NCBI RefSeq assembly: GCF_003863355.1
Contig: NZ_QQWG01000003.1
Coordinates: 186,001-250,000 of the forward strand
From: Ancylomarina euxina
GTDB taxonomy: Bacteria; Bacteroidota; Bacteroidia; Bacteroidales; Marinifilaceae
DNA: 64,000 bases
Reading direction: 5' to 3'
Part shown: one piece after another, positions 18,659 to 26,963 of the stretch
Numbering within the stretch: the stretch's first letter is position 1
Layout: each line of letters opens with the position of its first letter
The notes under the pieces: generated by a model
Database searches by the model: none
Told to the model about the DNA's origin: nothing
Seen by the model: the letters and a program-made list of their open reading frames with translations, nothing else
Made by a program: the position numbers and the translations under genes

Positions 18659-18690
18659 AACCAAGCTGAGAGATCTCTTTCAGCTTGGTT
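18659..18690 (+). promoter_or_regulatory. Intercistronic hairpin without T-run
   Basis: Arms AACCAAGCTGA (18659-18669) and TCAGCTTGGTT (18680-18690) in the gap between receptor and PnuT genes. No T-run follows directly, so it may stabilise the receptor message or attenuate downstream genes rather than fully terminate. Confidence 0.5.
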
Positions 18691-18705
18691 ATATAAAAAA
18701 ATGCA

Positions 18706-19305
18706 ATGTTAGATTGGATCAGTTCAAATAGTGTTGAAATAATAGGAACTCTTTCTGGGTTCATCTTTCTGTATTTAGAGATTAAGCAGAACAAATGGCT
18801 ATGGCCTGTTGGTTTATTCTCTGCTGTGATGTATATCTATGTGTTTTTTGTTGCCAAGTTTTATGCTGATATGGGCCTGCAGTTTTACTATGTATTTATA
18901 AGCGTATACGGTTGGTTCCATTGGTCGCGATCGAAAGGGCAAAATGCAAAAGAATTACCCATAGTCAATTTAGGTAGGACTCTGTTTTTTAAACTTTTAC
19001 TGGCAAGTTTATTCATCTATATCGCAATCTCCTTTGTTTTGGTCAATTATACGGATTCCCCAATACCTTATTTGGATTCATTTACAACCGCTTTAAGTAT
19101 TGTGGCTACTTGGATGCTGGCGCAAAAGATACTTGAACAATGGTTGGTATGGGTTATTGTAGATGCCGTCTCTATGGGCTTGTATCTTTATAAGGAACTG
19201 TACCCAACTGCTATTTTGTTTGCCTTTTACACGGTCTTGGCTTTTTATGGCTATACCCAATGGAAAAAAGATCTTGCAAAGTCCAAAGCAATCGAAAGCA
19301 AATAG
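18706..19305 (+). CDS. pnuT: PnuC-family transporter, probable thiamin transporter PnuT
   Basis: Inner-membrane carrier of the PnuC family (199 aa, about seven helices). PnuC-type proteins are facilitated-diffusion carriers of vitamins whose substrate is trapped by phosphorylation. The family pattern is visible in NKWLWPVGLFSAVMYIYVF near residue 28 and in YGWFHWSR. Thiamin is the likely substrate because the gene lies between a TPP-riboswitch-controlled receptor and a thiamin pyrophosphokinase 36 bp downstream, which would trap the vitamin. Nicotinamide riboside would be the alternative for the family but does not fit the context. Confidence 0.88.
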   Translation: MLDWISSNSVEIIGTLSGFIFLYLEIKQNKWLWPVGLFSAVMYIYVFFVAKFYADMGLQFYYVFISVYGWFHWSRSKGQNAKELPIVNLGRTLFFKLLLASLFIYIAISFVLVNYTDSPIPYLDSFTTALSIVATWMLAQKILEQWLVWVIVDAVSMGLYLYKELYPTAILFAFYTVLAFYGYTQWKKDLAKSKAIESK

Positions 19306-19341
19306 CTATTTTTGTGACTTATCATCTTATAAGATAGAAAA

Positions 19342-19968
19342 ATGAGATCACGATCAGCAGTTATATTGGCCAATGGCAGCTTTCCCACCAATAAAATACC
19401 CTTAGATATCCTAAAAACTTCAGAGTTTATTGTTTGTTGCGATGGCGCGATTAATAAACTTGAGGCCGCGGATATAAAAGCTCATGCCATTGTCGGTGAT
19501 TTAGATTCCCTTACCAATGATTTAAAACGAAAGTATCAGGATATTATTCATCATTTTTCAAATCAGGATACCAACGATTTAACCAAAGCTGTAAATTGGT
19601 GTTTGTCTAATAAATACAATGATATTACAATCGTGGGGGCTACTGGCGAACGTGATGACCATATGATTGGAAATATTTTTCTCCTGCCATCTTACACTAA
19701 AAAGATGAAAGTTAGAATGCTGACCGATTATGGTACGTTTACGCCTGTAATACGCTCCAGAAACTTCGATAGCTATATTGGTCAACAAGTTTCAATCTTC
19801 TCACCACAATCAGAAACGACTATTACGACTGCTAACCTACGCTACGAACTTACCAATCAAAAATTAGACATGCTGTGGCAAGGCACTTTAAACGAATCGA
19901 TGGGTGATAGCTTTCGTATCGATTTTGAAGGGGATTCTCTAATTATCTATCAGGAGTATGAAAAATAA
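19342..19968 (+). CDS. thiN: Thiamin pyrophosphokinase
   Basis: Converts thiamin plus ATP to thiamin pyrophosphate, the ligand of the riboswitch that controls the operon. The 208-aa protein shows the ATP-binding start (ILANGSFP), CCDGAINKL, the acidic VGDLDSL block near residue 52, the DTNDLTKAVNW block near 75 and GATGERDDHMIGN near 95. It is the last gene of the receptor-PnuT-kinase unit and completes the salvage route from outside the cell to the cofactor. Confidence 0.93.
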   Translation: MRSRSAVILANGSFPTNKIPLDILKTSEFIVCCDGAINKLEAADIKAHAIVGDLDSLTNDLKRKYQDIIHHFSNQDTNDLTKAVNWCLSNKYNDITIVGATGERDDHMIGNIFLLPSYTKKMKVRMLTDYGTFTPVIRSRNFDSYIGQQVSIFSPQSETTITTANLRYELTNQKLDMLWQGTLNESMGDSFRIDFEGDSLIIYQEYEK

Positions 19969-20095
19969 TTTGTTCTGTGTTAACCATTTTTCCTGTGATG
20001 AATAGTACTTTAAAAACTTGACAGATTTGACAGATCATAATATGAAATAATTAGGATAAGTTTATGTCATTATAAACTAACCCTAAAAAAATATT

Positions 20096-20680
20096 ATGAA
20101 GAAAATTTTAGTTGTTATTTTTGTGTTGATAGCTTCTTATAGTTACGCACAAGATCTTAAATTTGGCTTAAAGGCTGGTTTGAATTTTGCAAATACTGCG
20201 GGATCTGATGTTGAAAATAATAAAGTTAATACTCGCTTTTATTTTGGTGGTTTTTTAAACACGCCAATTAGCGATATTGTTTCTTTTCAGCCAGAATTAC
20301 TAATTTCTATGCAGGGAGTTAAAGCTGATGAAGACATTTCTGATATGAATGTAGAAATTAACACAACTTATCTAAATATTCCTTTATTGTTTAAAATGCG
20401 TTTAGGGCCTTCAAATACAGCTCATTTTTATGCAGGTCCACAGTTAGGGTTTGTTTTAAAAGCTGAGCAAGAGGTTGAGATGGGTTCTACTACGAATACT
20501 GAGGATATAAAGGAATTCATGAATACAGTAGATTTTAGTTTAAATTTAGGCTTCTCGTTTAATGTAAGTGAAGATTTTGCTTTAGATTTAAGATATAATA
20601 GAGGTTTCACTAAACTTCTTGAAGATGGAGGGAAAGCTTATAACTCGGTAATTCAATTAGGAGCTTCTTACTCGTTTTAA
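20096..20680 (+). CDS. Outer-membrane beta-barrel protein, PorT-like
   Basis: A 194-aa protein with signal peptide (cleavage likely after SYA in SYSYAQD). It has alternating beta-strand patterns: GLKAGLNFAN near residue 22, FQPELLISMQG, YLNIPLLFKMRLG, FYAGPQLGF, and a C-terminal GASYSF ending in Phe. This is the small eight-stranded barrel family common in Bacteroidota. No specific function can be assigned. It stands alone and is followed by a terminator. Confidence 0.85.
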   Translation: MKKILVVIFVLIASYSYAQDLKFGLKAGLNFANTAGSDVENNKVNTRFYFGGFLNTPISDIVSFQPELLISMQGVKADEDISDMNVEINTTYLNIPLLFKMRLGPSNTAHFYAGPQLGFVLKAEQEVEMGSTTNTEDIKEFMNTVDFSLNLGFSFNVSEDFALDLRYNRGFTKLLEDGGKAYNSVIQLGASYSF

Positions 20681-20703
20681 TTTGCTGAAAAATATTATTT
20701 AAT

Positions 20704-20738
20704 AAACCTCTAAGTATTTTATTTCTTAGAGGTTTTTC
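20704..20738 (+). terminator. Hairpin terminator
   Basis: Perfect 11-bp arms AAACCTCTAAG (20704-20714) and CTTAGAGGTTT (20725-20735), with a T-rich continuation, 24 bp after the barrel gene. Confidence 0.88.
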
Positions 20739-20864
20739 TTTATCCATTAATGGCTGCCTTTGTTTTTTTTCGTACACATCCTCACATCACTAAATCACCA
20801 CATTCTAGTATCCTCAAATCGTCACATCTTTCCTTTAACACATTTTAACTCTCATTAAAAAAAC

Positions 20865-20872
20865 TATCTTTG
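20865..20872 (+). promoter_or_regulatory. Candidate -7 box for the porin gene
   Basis: TATCTTTGCGG matches the TAnnTTTG box. The expected start lies near 20879, 23 bp before the ATG at 20902. Upstream at 20843-20846 there is only TTTT in the expected -33 place. Confidence 0.55.
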
Positions 20873-20901
20873 CGGCAAATATAAAATTTTAAGCAATTGC
20901 T

Positions 20902-22164
20902 ATGAAGCGCAACAACTACTTACTACTATTCCTTTTATTTTTTTGCAGCACAAACCTATTGTCTGCACAATCAACCGAAGAGAAAAAGCCTATTAAAGTA
21001 AAATTTGGTGGCTATGTACACTCTTTATTCTCATACGATACCCGTCAAACAGTGAGTGCTCGTGAGGGGCATATCTTTTTGTATCCTACCGATGAAGTAT
21101 TAGATACCAATGGTAAAGATCTTAATGAAGGTGGTGTTTTCAATTTGGCTGCTATACGAACTCGTTTTAATGCAAAAATTACAGGTCCAGACGTTTTTGG
21201 CGCTGAAACCAGTGGTTTGCTTGAGGCTGACTTTATAGGTAATAGCAATACCGATGTTAATGGTGTGCGTTTGCGTCATGCCTATGTCAACTTATCATGG
21301 GGTAAAACTTCATTATTGGTAGGACAAACTTGGTCACCCTTATTTGTTACCGAGGTATTTCCTGGAACAGTAGGTGCCAATTCAGGTTTACCATTTAAAC
21401 CATTTACTCGTAACCCTCAAATTAGACTGACTCATAAAACAGAGAATTGGAAATTCTTGGCAGCTTTAGCTACTGAACGTGACCATATCAGTACTGGTCC
21501 TGATGGTTATAGTAATAAATATCTACAAAATGCGGGTTTACCAATCATGCAAGGTCAAATTCATTACTATTCTGGGAAGCATATCATTGGTGCTAGTGCT
21601 GAGTTTAAGACAATCAAACCTACTTTAAAAACTTCAACCAATTATAAAGCTGAAGAAACGCTTTCTTCATGGGCAGTGATGGGTTATTTTAAACTAGATT
21701 TTAAGCCTCTTACTTTTAAAGCACAAGCGACTTACGGTTCTAACCTTACCGATATGTTAATGTTGGGTGGTTATGCTGCAAAAAGTTTAAATGCAATAAC
21801 GAATGAAGCTTCTTATACACCTATTAAGGTATTAGGAACATGGTCTGAATTATCGTATAAGAAAAATGATTATGAATTTGCTTTATTAGCTGGTTATTCT
21901 AAAAACTATGGAGCAGACGATAATGTTGCTCTTGATCTTGAAGGTAAGCAAATGCTTTATAGTCGTAGTCAGAATATTGGAGAGTTGTACCGTATTGCAC
22001 CTCGCGTATGTAAAAAAATCAATCAATTAAAAATTGAATTGGAAGTTGAACATACTGCTGCTGCTTATGCTGATGAAAATGGCATGAATGAGAAGGCTGA
22101 GGTGATTCATTCACATTGGGTAGCGAATACTCGTGTAATGCTTGGCTTATACTACTTCTTTTAA
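20902..22164 (+). CDS. Outer-membrane porin, DcaP-like
   Basis: Signal peptide (about residues 1-22, LLSAQS) followed by a 16-strand-like barrel of about 400 residues. The beginning KVKFGGYVHSLFSYDTR, the RTRFNAKITGPDVFGA block and the R-HAYVNLSWGKTSLLVGQ segment resemble DcaP-type porins, and the protein ends in LGLYYFF with terminal Phe. It would allow diffusion of small solutes; the substrate is not apparent. It is a single-gene unit with its own promoter-like box and terminator. Confidence 0.82.
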   Translation: MKRNNYLLLFLLFFCSTNLLSAQSTEEKKPIKVKFGGYVHSLFSYDTRQTVSAREGHIFLYPTDEVLDTNGKDLNEGGVFNLAAIRTRFNAKITGPDVFGAETSGLLEADFIGNSNTDVNGVRLRHAYVNLSWGKTSLLVGQTWSPLFVTEVFPGTVGANSGLPFKPFTRNPQIRLTHKTENWKFLAALATERDHISTGPDGYSNKYLQNAGLPIMQGQIHYYSGKHIIGASAEFKTIKPTLKTSTNYKAEETLSSWAVMGYFKLDFKPLTFKAQATYGSNLTDMLMLGGYAAKSLNAITNEASYTPIKVLGTWSELSYKKNDYEFALLAGYSKNYGADDNVALDLEGKQMLYSRSQNIGELYRIAPRVCKKINQLKIELEVEHTAAAYADENGMNEKAEVIHSHWVANTRVMLGLYYFF

Positions 22165-22187
22165 AAGATCTAAAAAAATATTACCAC

Positions 22188-22223
22188 AAGGCTTCATTGG
22201 TTTTAAATCAATGAAGCCTTTTT
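22188..22223 (+). terminator. Hairpin terminator after the porin gene
   Basis: Perfect 12-bp arms AAGGCTTCATTG (22188-22199) and CAATGAAGCCTT (22209-22220), followed by TTT. Confidence 0.88.
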
Positions 22224-22279
22224 GCTATCTGACTATATAAGATCGCCGTAGATGCTGGTTTGCAAAGAACTGCTACTCA

Positions 22280-22531
22280 GTTGGTGTATCTATCCATCCA
22301 GTTAAGACATTCCATAAGTCAGTTGATATGTTGCGTCATCCAGTTGATTTGTTCCGCTATCTAGTTATGACATTCCGCCGCTCGGTTGATCCGTTCCGCC
22401 ACTCAGTTGATCCGTTCCGCCATCCAGTTATGACATTCCGCCACTCAGTTGATCCGTTCCGCCATCCAGTTATAATATTCCGCCGCTCGGTTGATATGTT
22501 CCGTCATTAGGTTATTACAATCTGTTATATG
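22280..22531. repeat. Tandem array of about twelve 21-bp units
   Basis: Every 21 bases a GTT recurs from 22280 onwards. Core units read GTTGATCCGTTCCGCCAYYCA and a variant GTTATGACATTCCGCC with an RCTCR end. The central units (22364-22510) are most alike; both ends are degenerate. The period is seven codons, and a 60-codon plus-strand frame at 22328-22510 reads heptads such as VDPFRHS and VMTFRRS. No signal peptide, upstream promoter or other domain supports translation, so it is listed as a repeat. There are no unique spacers, so it is not a CRISPR array. Confidence 0.85.
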
Positions 22532-22737
22532 GTTGTAACCATTCATTCTTACTCTTTTAAAAACAGAAGAATATGAGTTGTAAAGTTTAGGTAATATAAA
22601 GCAAAAGGGTGATAGGGAATGTAAGTAGCTCCCTCTGTGCTGCAACCGTTTGGTTATTCTCTCAAGCTTTGAGATGCTAGTTGAAAGGGAGTGTTACTAG
22701 ATTGTAATACGAAGCAGGCATATTACAGCTTACAAAA
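22532..22737. other. Intergenic stretch after the 21-bp repeats
   Basis: Nothing recognised. A minus-strand frame runs from here into the repeat array but its sequence is dictated by the array and is not taken as a gene. Confidence 0.4.
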
Positions 22738-24165
22738 TTAGTGCTGAGAAAGCTCAATAAGCAGTGATTCCAAGCTCTCATTTAAGAGTTTTGTACTACA
22801 AGAATAATTATTGATGATGAGGCTAATGGCGATTTGCTGTCCATTTTTTTTTGTGAGCAAACCAGAATAGGAACGAACACCTGTCATGCTTCCTGTTTTC
22901 GCTTTAAAATTCCCAGCTAAATCGCTCTGTTGACCAAAGCTTTTTAGAGTCCCATTTTTACCTGCTATGGGTAGTGAATTAAAAAATATCTCAGCATTTT
23001 CACTCTTATTCATCAGAGTCAATATTTGATTCAGTGCCTTTGCAGATATAGCGTTAAAGTGTGATAAACCACTTCCATCGAATAGAAATAAGCTTGTGGA
23101 GTCGATCCCCTTTGATTGCCAAAATTCTTTTACAGCCTCTAAACCTGATAGCCAGCTAGCTTCATTTTTTTTGCTCATTCCAATCTGAAATAGGAGATGA
23201 TCAGCAAATAGGTTGATACTTTTTTGATTGGTTATTGCTACGATTTCAGATAAAGGTGGTGAATTAAATTGGACTAGTGTCTTTTGTGTTTTAGTCTTAA
23301 AACTTTGTTCTTTTATTTGGATTCCTCCTGCATAAAGAACATTTCTTAAATCTGAAAGCAGTACAATTTCAGGTTTAGAGCTGGCACCTTTAACTTTAAA
23401 GTCAGATCGGTTTTGAGGAATAGTTCCTTCAATAAGTCTGTGTTCACTTGCTGTTCCCCCAAAAATGTAAGCTCTGTCTTTATTGATAGTAGAACTCAAT
23501 ACCTCATTGGAAAAACTTATTCCATTTTGCTTACTATCAATCTTTTTTATCTCTGTAAGTGTACCAGCTTCTTTTGATTCAAAATGCAGGGTGTAAGTAT
23601 TGTCCCTATAGCTTAGAGCATGAGGTACTGCCCCATAATAGTTGCCAATATCTTCCCAAATCCATGTTCGTGGAATTGAGCTTTTGAAGTAGCTATTATC
23701 AATTATAAGCTTACCATTAATCTGAGAAATCCCGTTGTTTTTAAGCTCCTTATATATTGAGGATATAAAGCGGTTGTTCTGAGGGAAATATTTAGAGGCC
23801 AAAGTAGGATCCCCATAGCCTTTGATAACGAGGTTGCCCATTAATACACCGTCTTTATCAATTCTACCCGTAATAAAAACATCCGTTCTAAATTGAAAAT
23901 CAGCACCTAAAATTTCGAGAGCTGTAGCCGTGGTTACAAGCTTTTGAGTGGAAGCAGGTGTTAAACTTTTCTCAGAGTCACTTTCAGCAAGAAATTCACC
24001 CGTTTTCAGATCCCGAATCTCAATTCCAATACTAGCAGATTTAAAATGCGCTTGCTCCACAAAACGATCAACGATTTTTTGATCGCTTTGTTTTTGAGCA
24101 GATGCTGTGAAACAAACTAATAAAAGGTATCCGATGAAACTTAAATTTAGAGTAAATCGTGTCAT
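22738..24165 (-). CDS. dacB: D-alanyl-D-alanine carboxypeptidase/endopeptidase, PBP4 type (S13)
   Basis: Low-molecular-mass penicillin-binding protein that trims or opens peptidoglycan peptides in the periplasm. A signal peptide (about 1-23, TASAQK) precedes the SxxK box STQK in TPASTQKLVTTATAL near residue 66. The second box is DGSGLSHFN near 367 and the KTG box is AKTGSMTG near 415. The large insert between SxxK and the second box, with KGYGDPTL, is typical of family S13, as is the 475-aa length. It lies upstream of xseB/xseA on the same strand but transcribes after them. Confidence 0.92.
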   Translation of the reverse strand: MTRFTLNLSFIGYLLLVCFTASAQKQSDQKIVDRFVEQAHFKSASIGIEIRDLKTGEFLAESDSEKSLTPASTQKLVTTATALEILGADFQFRTDVFITGRIDKDGVLMGNLVIKGYGDPTLASKYFPQNNRFISSIYKELKNNGISQINGKLIIDNSYFKSSIPRTWIWEDIGNYYGAVPHALSYRDNTYTLHFESKEAGTLTEIKKIDSKQNGISFSNEVLSSTINKDRAYIFGGTASEHRLIEGTIPQNRSDFKVKGASSKPEIVLLSDLRNVLYAGGIQIKEQSFKTKTQKTLVQFNSPPLSEIVAITNQKSINLFADHLLFQIGMSKKNEASWLSGLEAVKEFWQSKGIDSTSLFLFDGSGLSHFNAISAKALNQILTLMNKSENAEIFFNSLPIAGKNGTLKSFGQQSDLAGNFKAKTGSMTGVRSYSGLLTKKNGQQIAISLIINNYSCSTKLLNESLESLLIELSQH

Positions 24166-24227
24166 TATGATGTGAGTAAATCTTTTGGTTGGTATGCGTC
24201 AATTCTTAATTCATAATCCGTAATTAT

Positions 24228-24428
24228 TTACTCTTCCATTTCATTTAGAATGTTCTCAACTTCTTTTTCGGTATTGTGTAGTTTTTCTTTACAGATTTTC
24301 AGAAGCTCTGACACACGTTTCACTTTATCTGAAAGTTGATCCACATCTAATTCTTCGTTTTCGATTGCCTGAATCGTTTCTTCAATTTCACTTAGGGCTT
24401 CGCGGTAGTTTGTTTTCTTTTTAGGCAT
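24228..24428 (-). CDS. xseB: Exodeoxyribonuclease VII small subunit
   Basis: Small (66 aa) helical subunit of exonuclease VII, which degrades single-stranded DNA in both directions. It has the family pattern: YREALSEIEETIQAIENEELDVDQL followed by a second helix ending in LHNTEKEVENIL (only the start, YREALSEIEETI, is diagnostic). It follows xseA by 59 bp on the same strand, the usual gene order. Confidence 0.93.
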   Translation of the reverse strand: MPKKKTNYREALSEIEETIQAIENEELDVDQLSDKVKRVSELLKICKEKLHNTEKEVENILNEMEE

Positions 24429-24487
24429 GGTATTAATTATTTATGATTTCGGAATCTAGATTGATGATTAAAAATTGAGATATAGTT

Positions 24488-25861
24488 TTATTTTTTTATC
24501 TGTTTAATTTGACTCTCAATACTTCCTTTTGCAAATTTGGTTTCTATGATATCGTCTTCTTTAAGTTGGCTGATATCTTTTATTATCTTCCCATTGCTAA
24601 GTGTTAAGGTATAGCCCTTTTTCAAAATATTTTCAGGATCTGCATATTTTGCACTCTGTTCGAAAAGTTCAAGTTGATGCTTGTGTTTATTAAAGAATCG
24701 TCGACTAACGTTTTTTTGTTTTAAAATAAACTGATTAAGCCTCATTTGCTCCATATCTAGCTGGTGCTTGATACTCAACTTTAAATCGAATGAGAAGGAT
24801 TGTAGTTGATGTTTTGAGTTACGCAAAAGACTTTTACCAGAAGAAATAATGCTTTGTCTGAGCATATCCAATTGGTTGTTCTTACTCGCAAGAATTTGAT
24901 GAACCAGTGGTGTGAATTTTTGAGAAAGCTGCTGTAGTCGATCAGACGATTCCATTAGAATATCTTGGACACCAGCTAAGAAATTTTCCTGTAACCCTTC
25001 GTGATAGGATTCACATTCATCGAAACAATCGATTAAGAATTCGGCAGCAGCAGTTGGTGTTTTTACTTTTACATTGGCAACCATATCTACAACACTCTCA
25101 TCGCGTTCATGACCAATTCCAGAGATAACGGGTAAGGGAAATTGTGCGATGTTTTGAGCCAAATCATAATTGTCGAAACAATTCAGATCAGATGTAGATC
25201 CACCACCACGAATAATCACCACTACATCGAAAATGTCTTCGTAAGCGTATATCTTTTCGAGCGTTGCTATGATTGAAGCTTCAGCCTGATTCCCCTGCAT
25301 AATAGCAGGAAACAGTTTGTGATGAAATTGATAGCCTTGGGCGTTATTCTCAAGCTGGTCCACAAAATCTTCATAACCCGCAGCTGTTGGCGATGAAATA
25401 AGAGCAATCGTTTTAGGAATTTCTGGAAAAAGAAGATCCCGATTCATATCGAAAACACCTTCTTGTTTCAATCTATCAATCACCTCTTTTTTCCTTCGAG
25501 CCATATCGCCCAAAGTGTAAGTCGGATCAATGTCTTTTATATTGAGGCTATAGCCGTATATTTCTTGAAATTCAATACTAACTTTAATTAAAACTTTAAT
25601 GCCAGAAGTAAGGGTTTGTCCGGTGCTGGTTTTAAAATATGGATTTAGCATTCTAAAAGCATAGGCCCAGATAGTGGCTCTAGCTTTGGCGGTAATTTGA
25701 TCTGTATTTTCGTCTTTTTCGATTAACTCCAGATAACAATGTCCTGTTTGAGTTTGCCTCAGTTCTGATATTTCAGCAACTACCCATATCTCATCCGAAA
25801 AGGCATCGGATAAATGCGATTTGATTTGATTGTTTAGTTGATATAAGGATATGCCTTTCAC
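24488..25861 (-). CDS. xseA: Exodeoxyribonuclease VII large subunit
   Basis: Catalytic subunit of exonuclease VII. The N-terminal OB-fold (about residues 1-105, with VVAEISELRQTQTGHCYLEL) is followed by the nuclease domain with ALISSPTAAGYEDF near 155, VVIIRGGGSTSDLNCFD near 220 and the SGIGHERDESVVDMVA block near 250. A long coiled C-terminal region ends in KGYTLTLSNGKII. Length (457 aa) is normal. It starts the xseA-xseB unit. Confidence 0.95.
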   Translation of the reverse strand: MKGISLYQLNNQIKSHLSDAFSDEIWVVAEISELRQTQTGHCYLELIEKDENTDQITAKARATIWAYAFRMLNPYFKTSTGQTLTSGIKVLIKVSIEFQEIYGYSLNIKDIDPTYTLGDMARRKKEVIDRLKQEGVFDMNRDLLFPEIPKTIALISSPTAAGYEDFVDQLENNAQGYQFHHKLFPAIMQGNQAEASIIATLEKIYAYEDIFDVVVIIRGGGSTSDLNCFDNYDLAQNIAQFPLPVISGIGHERDESVVDMVANVKVKTPTAAAEFLIDCFDECESYHEGLQENFLAGVQDILMESSDRLQQLSQKFTPLVHQILASKNNQLDMLRQSIISSGKSLLRNSKHQLQSFSFDLKLSIKHQLDMEQMRLNQFILKQKNVSRRFFNKHKHQLELFEQSAKYADPENILKKGYTLTLSNGKIIKDISQLKEDDIIETKFAKGSIESQIKQIKK

Positions 25862-25918
25862 AGATTTGATTTTAAAGGTAAATTGATTCTAGGTTTTCGG
25901 TTATATTTTACAAAATAG

Positions 25919-26722
25919 CTATTTTCTTCTTTGTATCATTAAATATTCCGTTGGGTTCTCAATATAATGTTCCGGATCGATATCCTTGTTTTTGTTTGCT
26001 TCCAAAGCATCCAACTCTTGTTTCTGATTGGCATCTAACTCATCCTGATTATCTGCAACACCCATTTCGTAAGTTATCGTCTTGTCAATTTCCCCCTTTA
26101 GCGTATAAAATATCCATTTGCCATGTCGCTTGCCGTTCTTGTATAGGCCGTCTATTTTAGTAATCCCATTGTTATAGTAAGTTGTAAAATAGGCATCCAA
26201 TTTTCCATTCGAGTAGTGGGCACTTATGTTTTTCTTTCCATCTTTATCATATCGTACCCACTGTCCATGCTTAAGTCCATTTTTATATTCATAGGTTTCG
26301 TATGTTATTTGGTCAGGGTAATAATATGTACTTAAGCCATCCTTTTTCCCATTTACAAAGAACTCTTCAATTCGGATTTGCTCATTCTTATCAAAGTATT
26401 TCCAAAGAGAATCTTTTTTCTTATCGATGTAATTACCACTAGCAGACAATTGCTCGTAAGAATTGTAGAGCTGAGATTTGGCTTTTTTGCCCTTGTTTGA
26501 AAAAAACAGACGGGCTTTAATTGCACCATTCTTGTGAAAGCGTTTCATTTCCCCTTCAGGATAGCCATCTTTAAAATTTCCTGCAAAAACCTTTTCCCCT
26601 AATGGAGTTATGTTTTCCCAGTAACCTTGTTTACGTCCTTGCTCGTCTTTTTTATTGATGTTTTGAGCAAATGTTGTTAAGGTAAATATGCAAAGTAAAA
26701 CAAAGAAGAAATTTTTTTTCAT
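25919..26722 (-). CDS. Exported MORN-like repeat protein, YwqK family
   Basis: The ATG at 26722 is chosen over the frame start at 26782 because it opens a signal peptide (KKNFFFVLLCIFTLTTFAQ). The mature protein is built of about eight repeats of the form G-x-W-x-x-Y-x-x-x-G-x-x, for example KQGYWENITPLGEK, KHGQWVRYDKDGKK and RHGKWIFYTLKGEI. These are the MORN-variant repeats of the YwqK antitoxin-like family, common in Bacteroidota with unknown role. The C-terminus is a short charged tail ending in YLMIQRRK. The family name implies no toxin partner here; none is adjacent. Confidence 0.8.
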   Translation of the reverse strand: MKKNFFFVLLCIFTLTTFAQNINKKDEQGRKQGYWENITPLGEKVFAGNFKDGYPEGEMKRFHKNGAIKARLFFSNKGKKAKSQLYNSYEQLSASGNYIDKKKDSLWKYFDKNEQIRIEEFFVNGKKDGLSTYYYPDQITYETYEYKNGLKHGQWVRYDKDGKKNISAHYSNGKLDAYFTTYYNNGITKIDGLYKNGKRHGKWIFYTLKGEIDKTITYEMGVADNQDELDANQKQELDALEANKNKDIDPEHYIENPTEYLMIQRRK

Positions 26723-26963
26723 GAATATAGTTTTTAAGGAATTGGCAATGAGTTTTATGACTTTTTTGGGACACTTATCCAAAAATACTAAGAATTTATG
26801 AGTCTGTTTTTTGTTTCATTATAAAAAATCAACAACATCCATTTTATTAATCAATAAATATTCTTTATGTTAGTGCTTGATTTAATATAATCATTAATTG
26901 CTAATTAATTCAAGTTTGTGCTCTTCAGAAAGTAAGGGTGTGTATTTATAAATTATATCAGTT

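Noticed and set aside
22280-22531. CRISPR array
   Set aside because: Units are contiguous 21-mers without unique spacers and no cas gene is near.
22445-22645. 66-codon minus-strand frame over the 21-bp repeats
   Set aside because: Its sequence is forced by the repeat units; most other units carry a stop in this frame.
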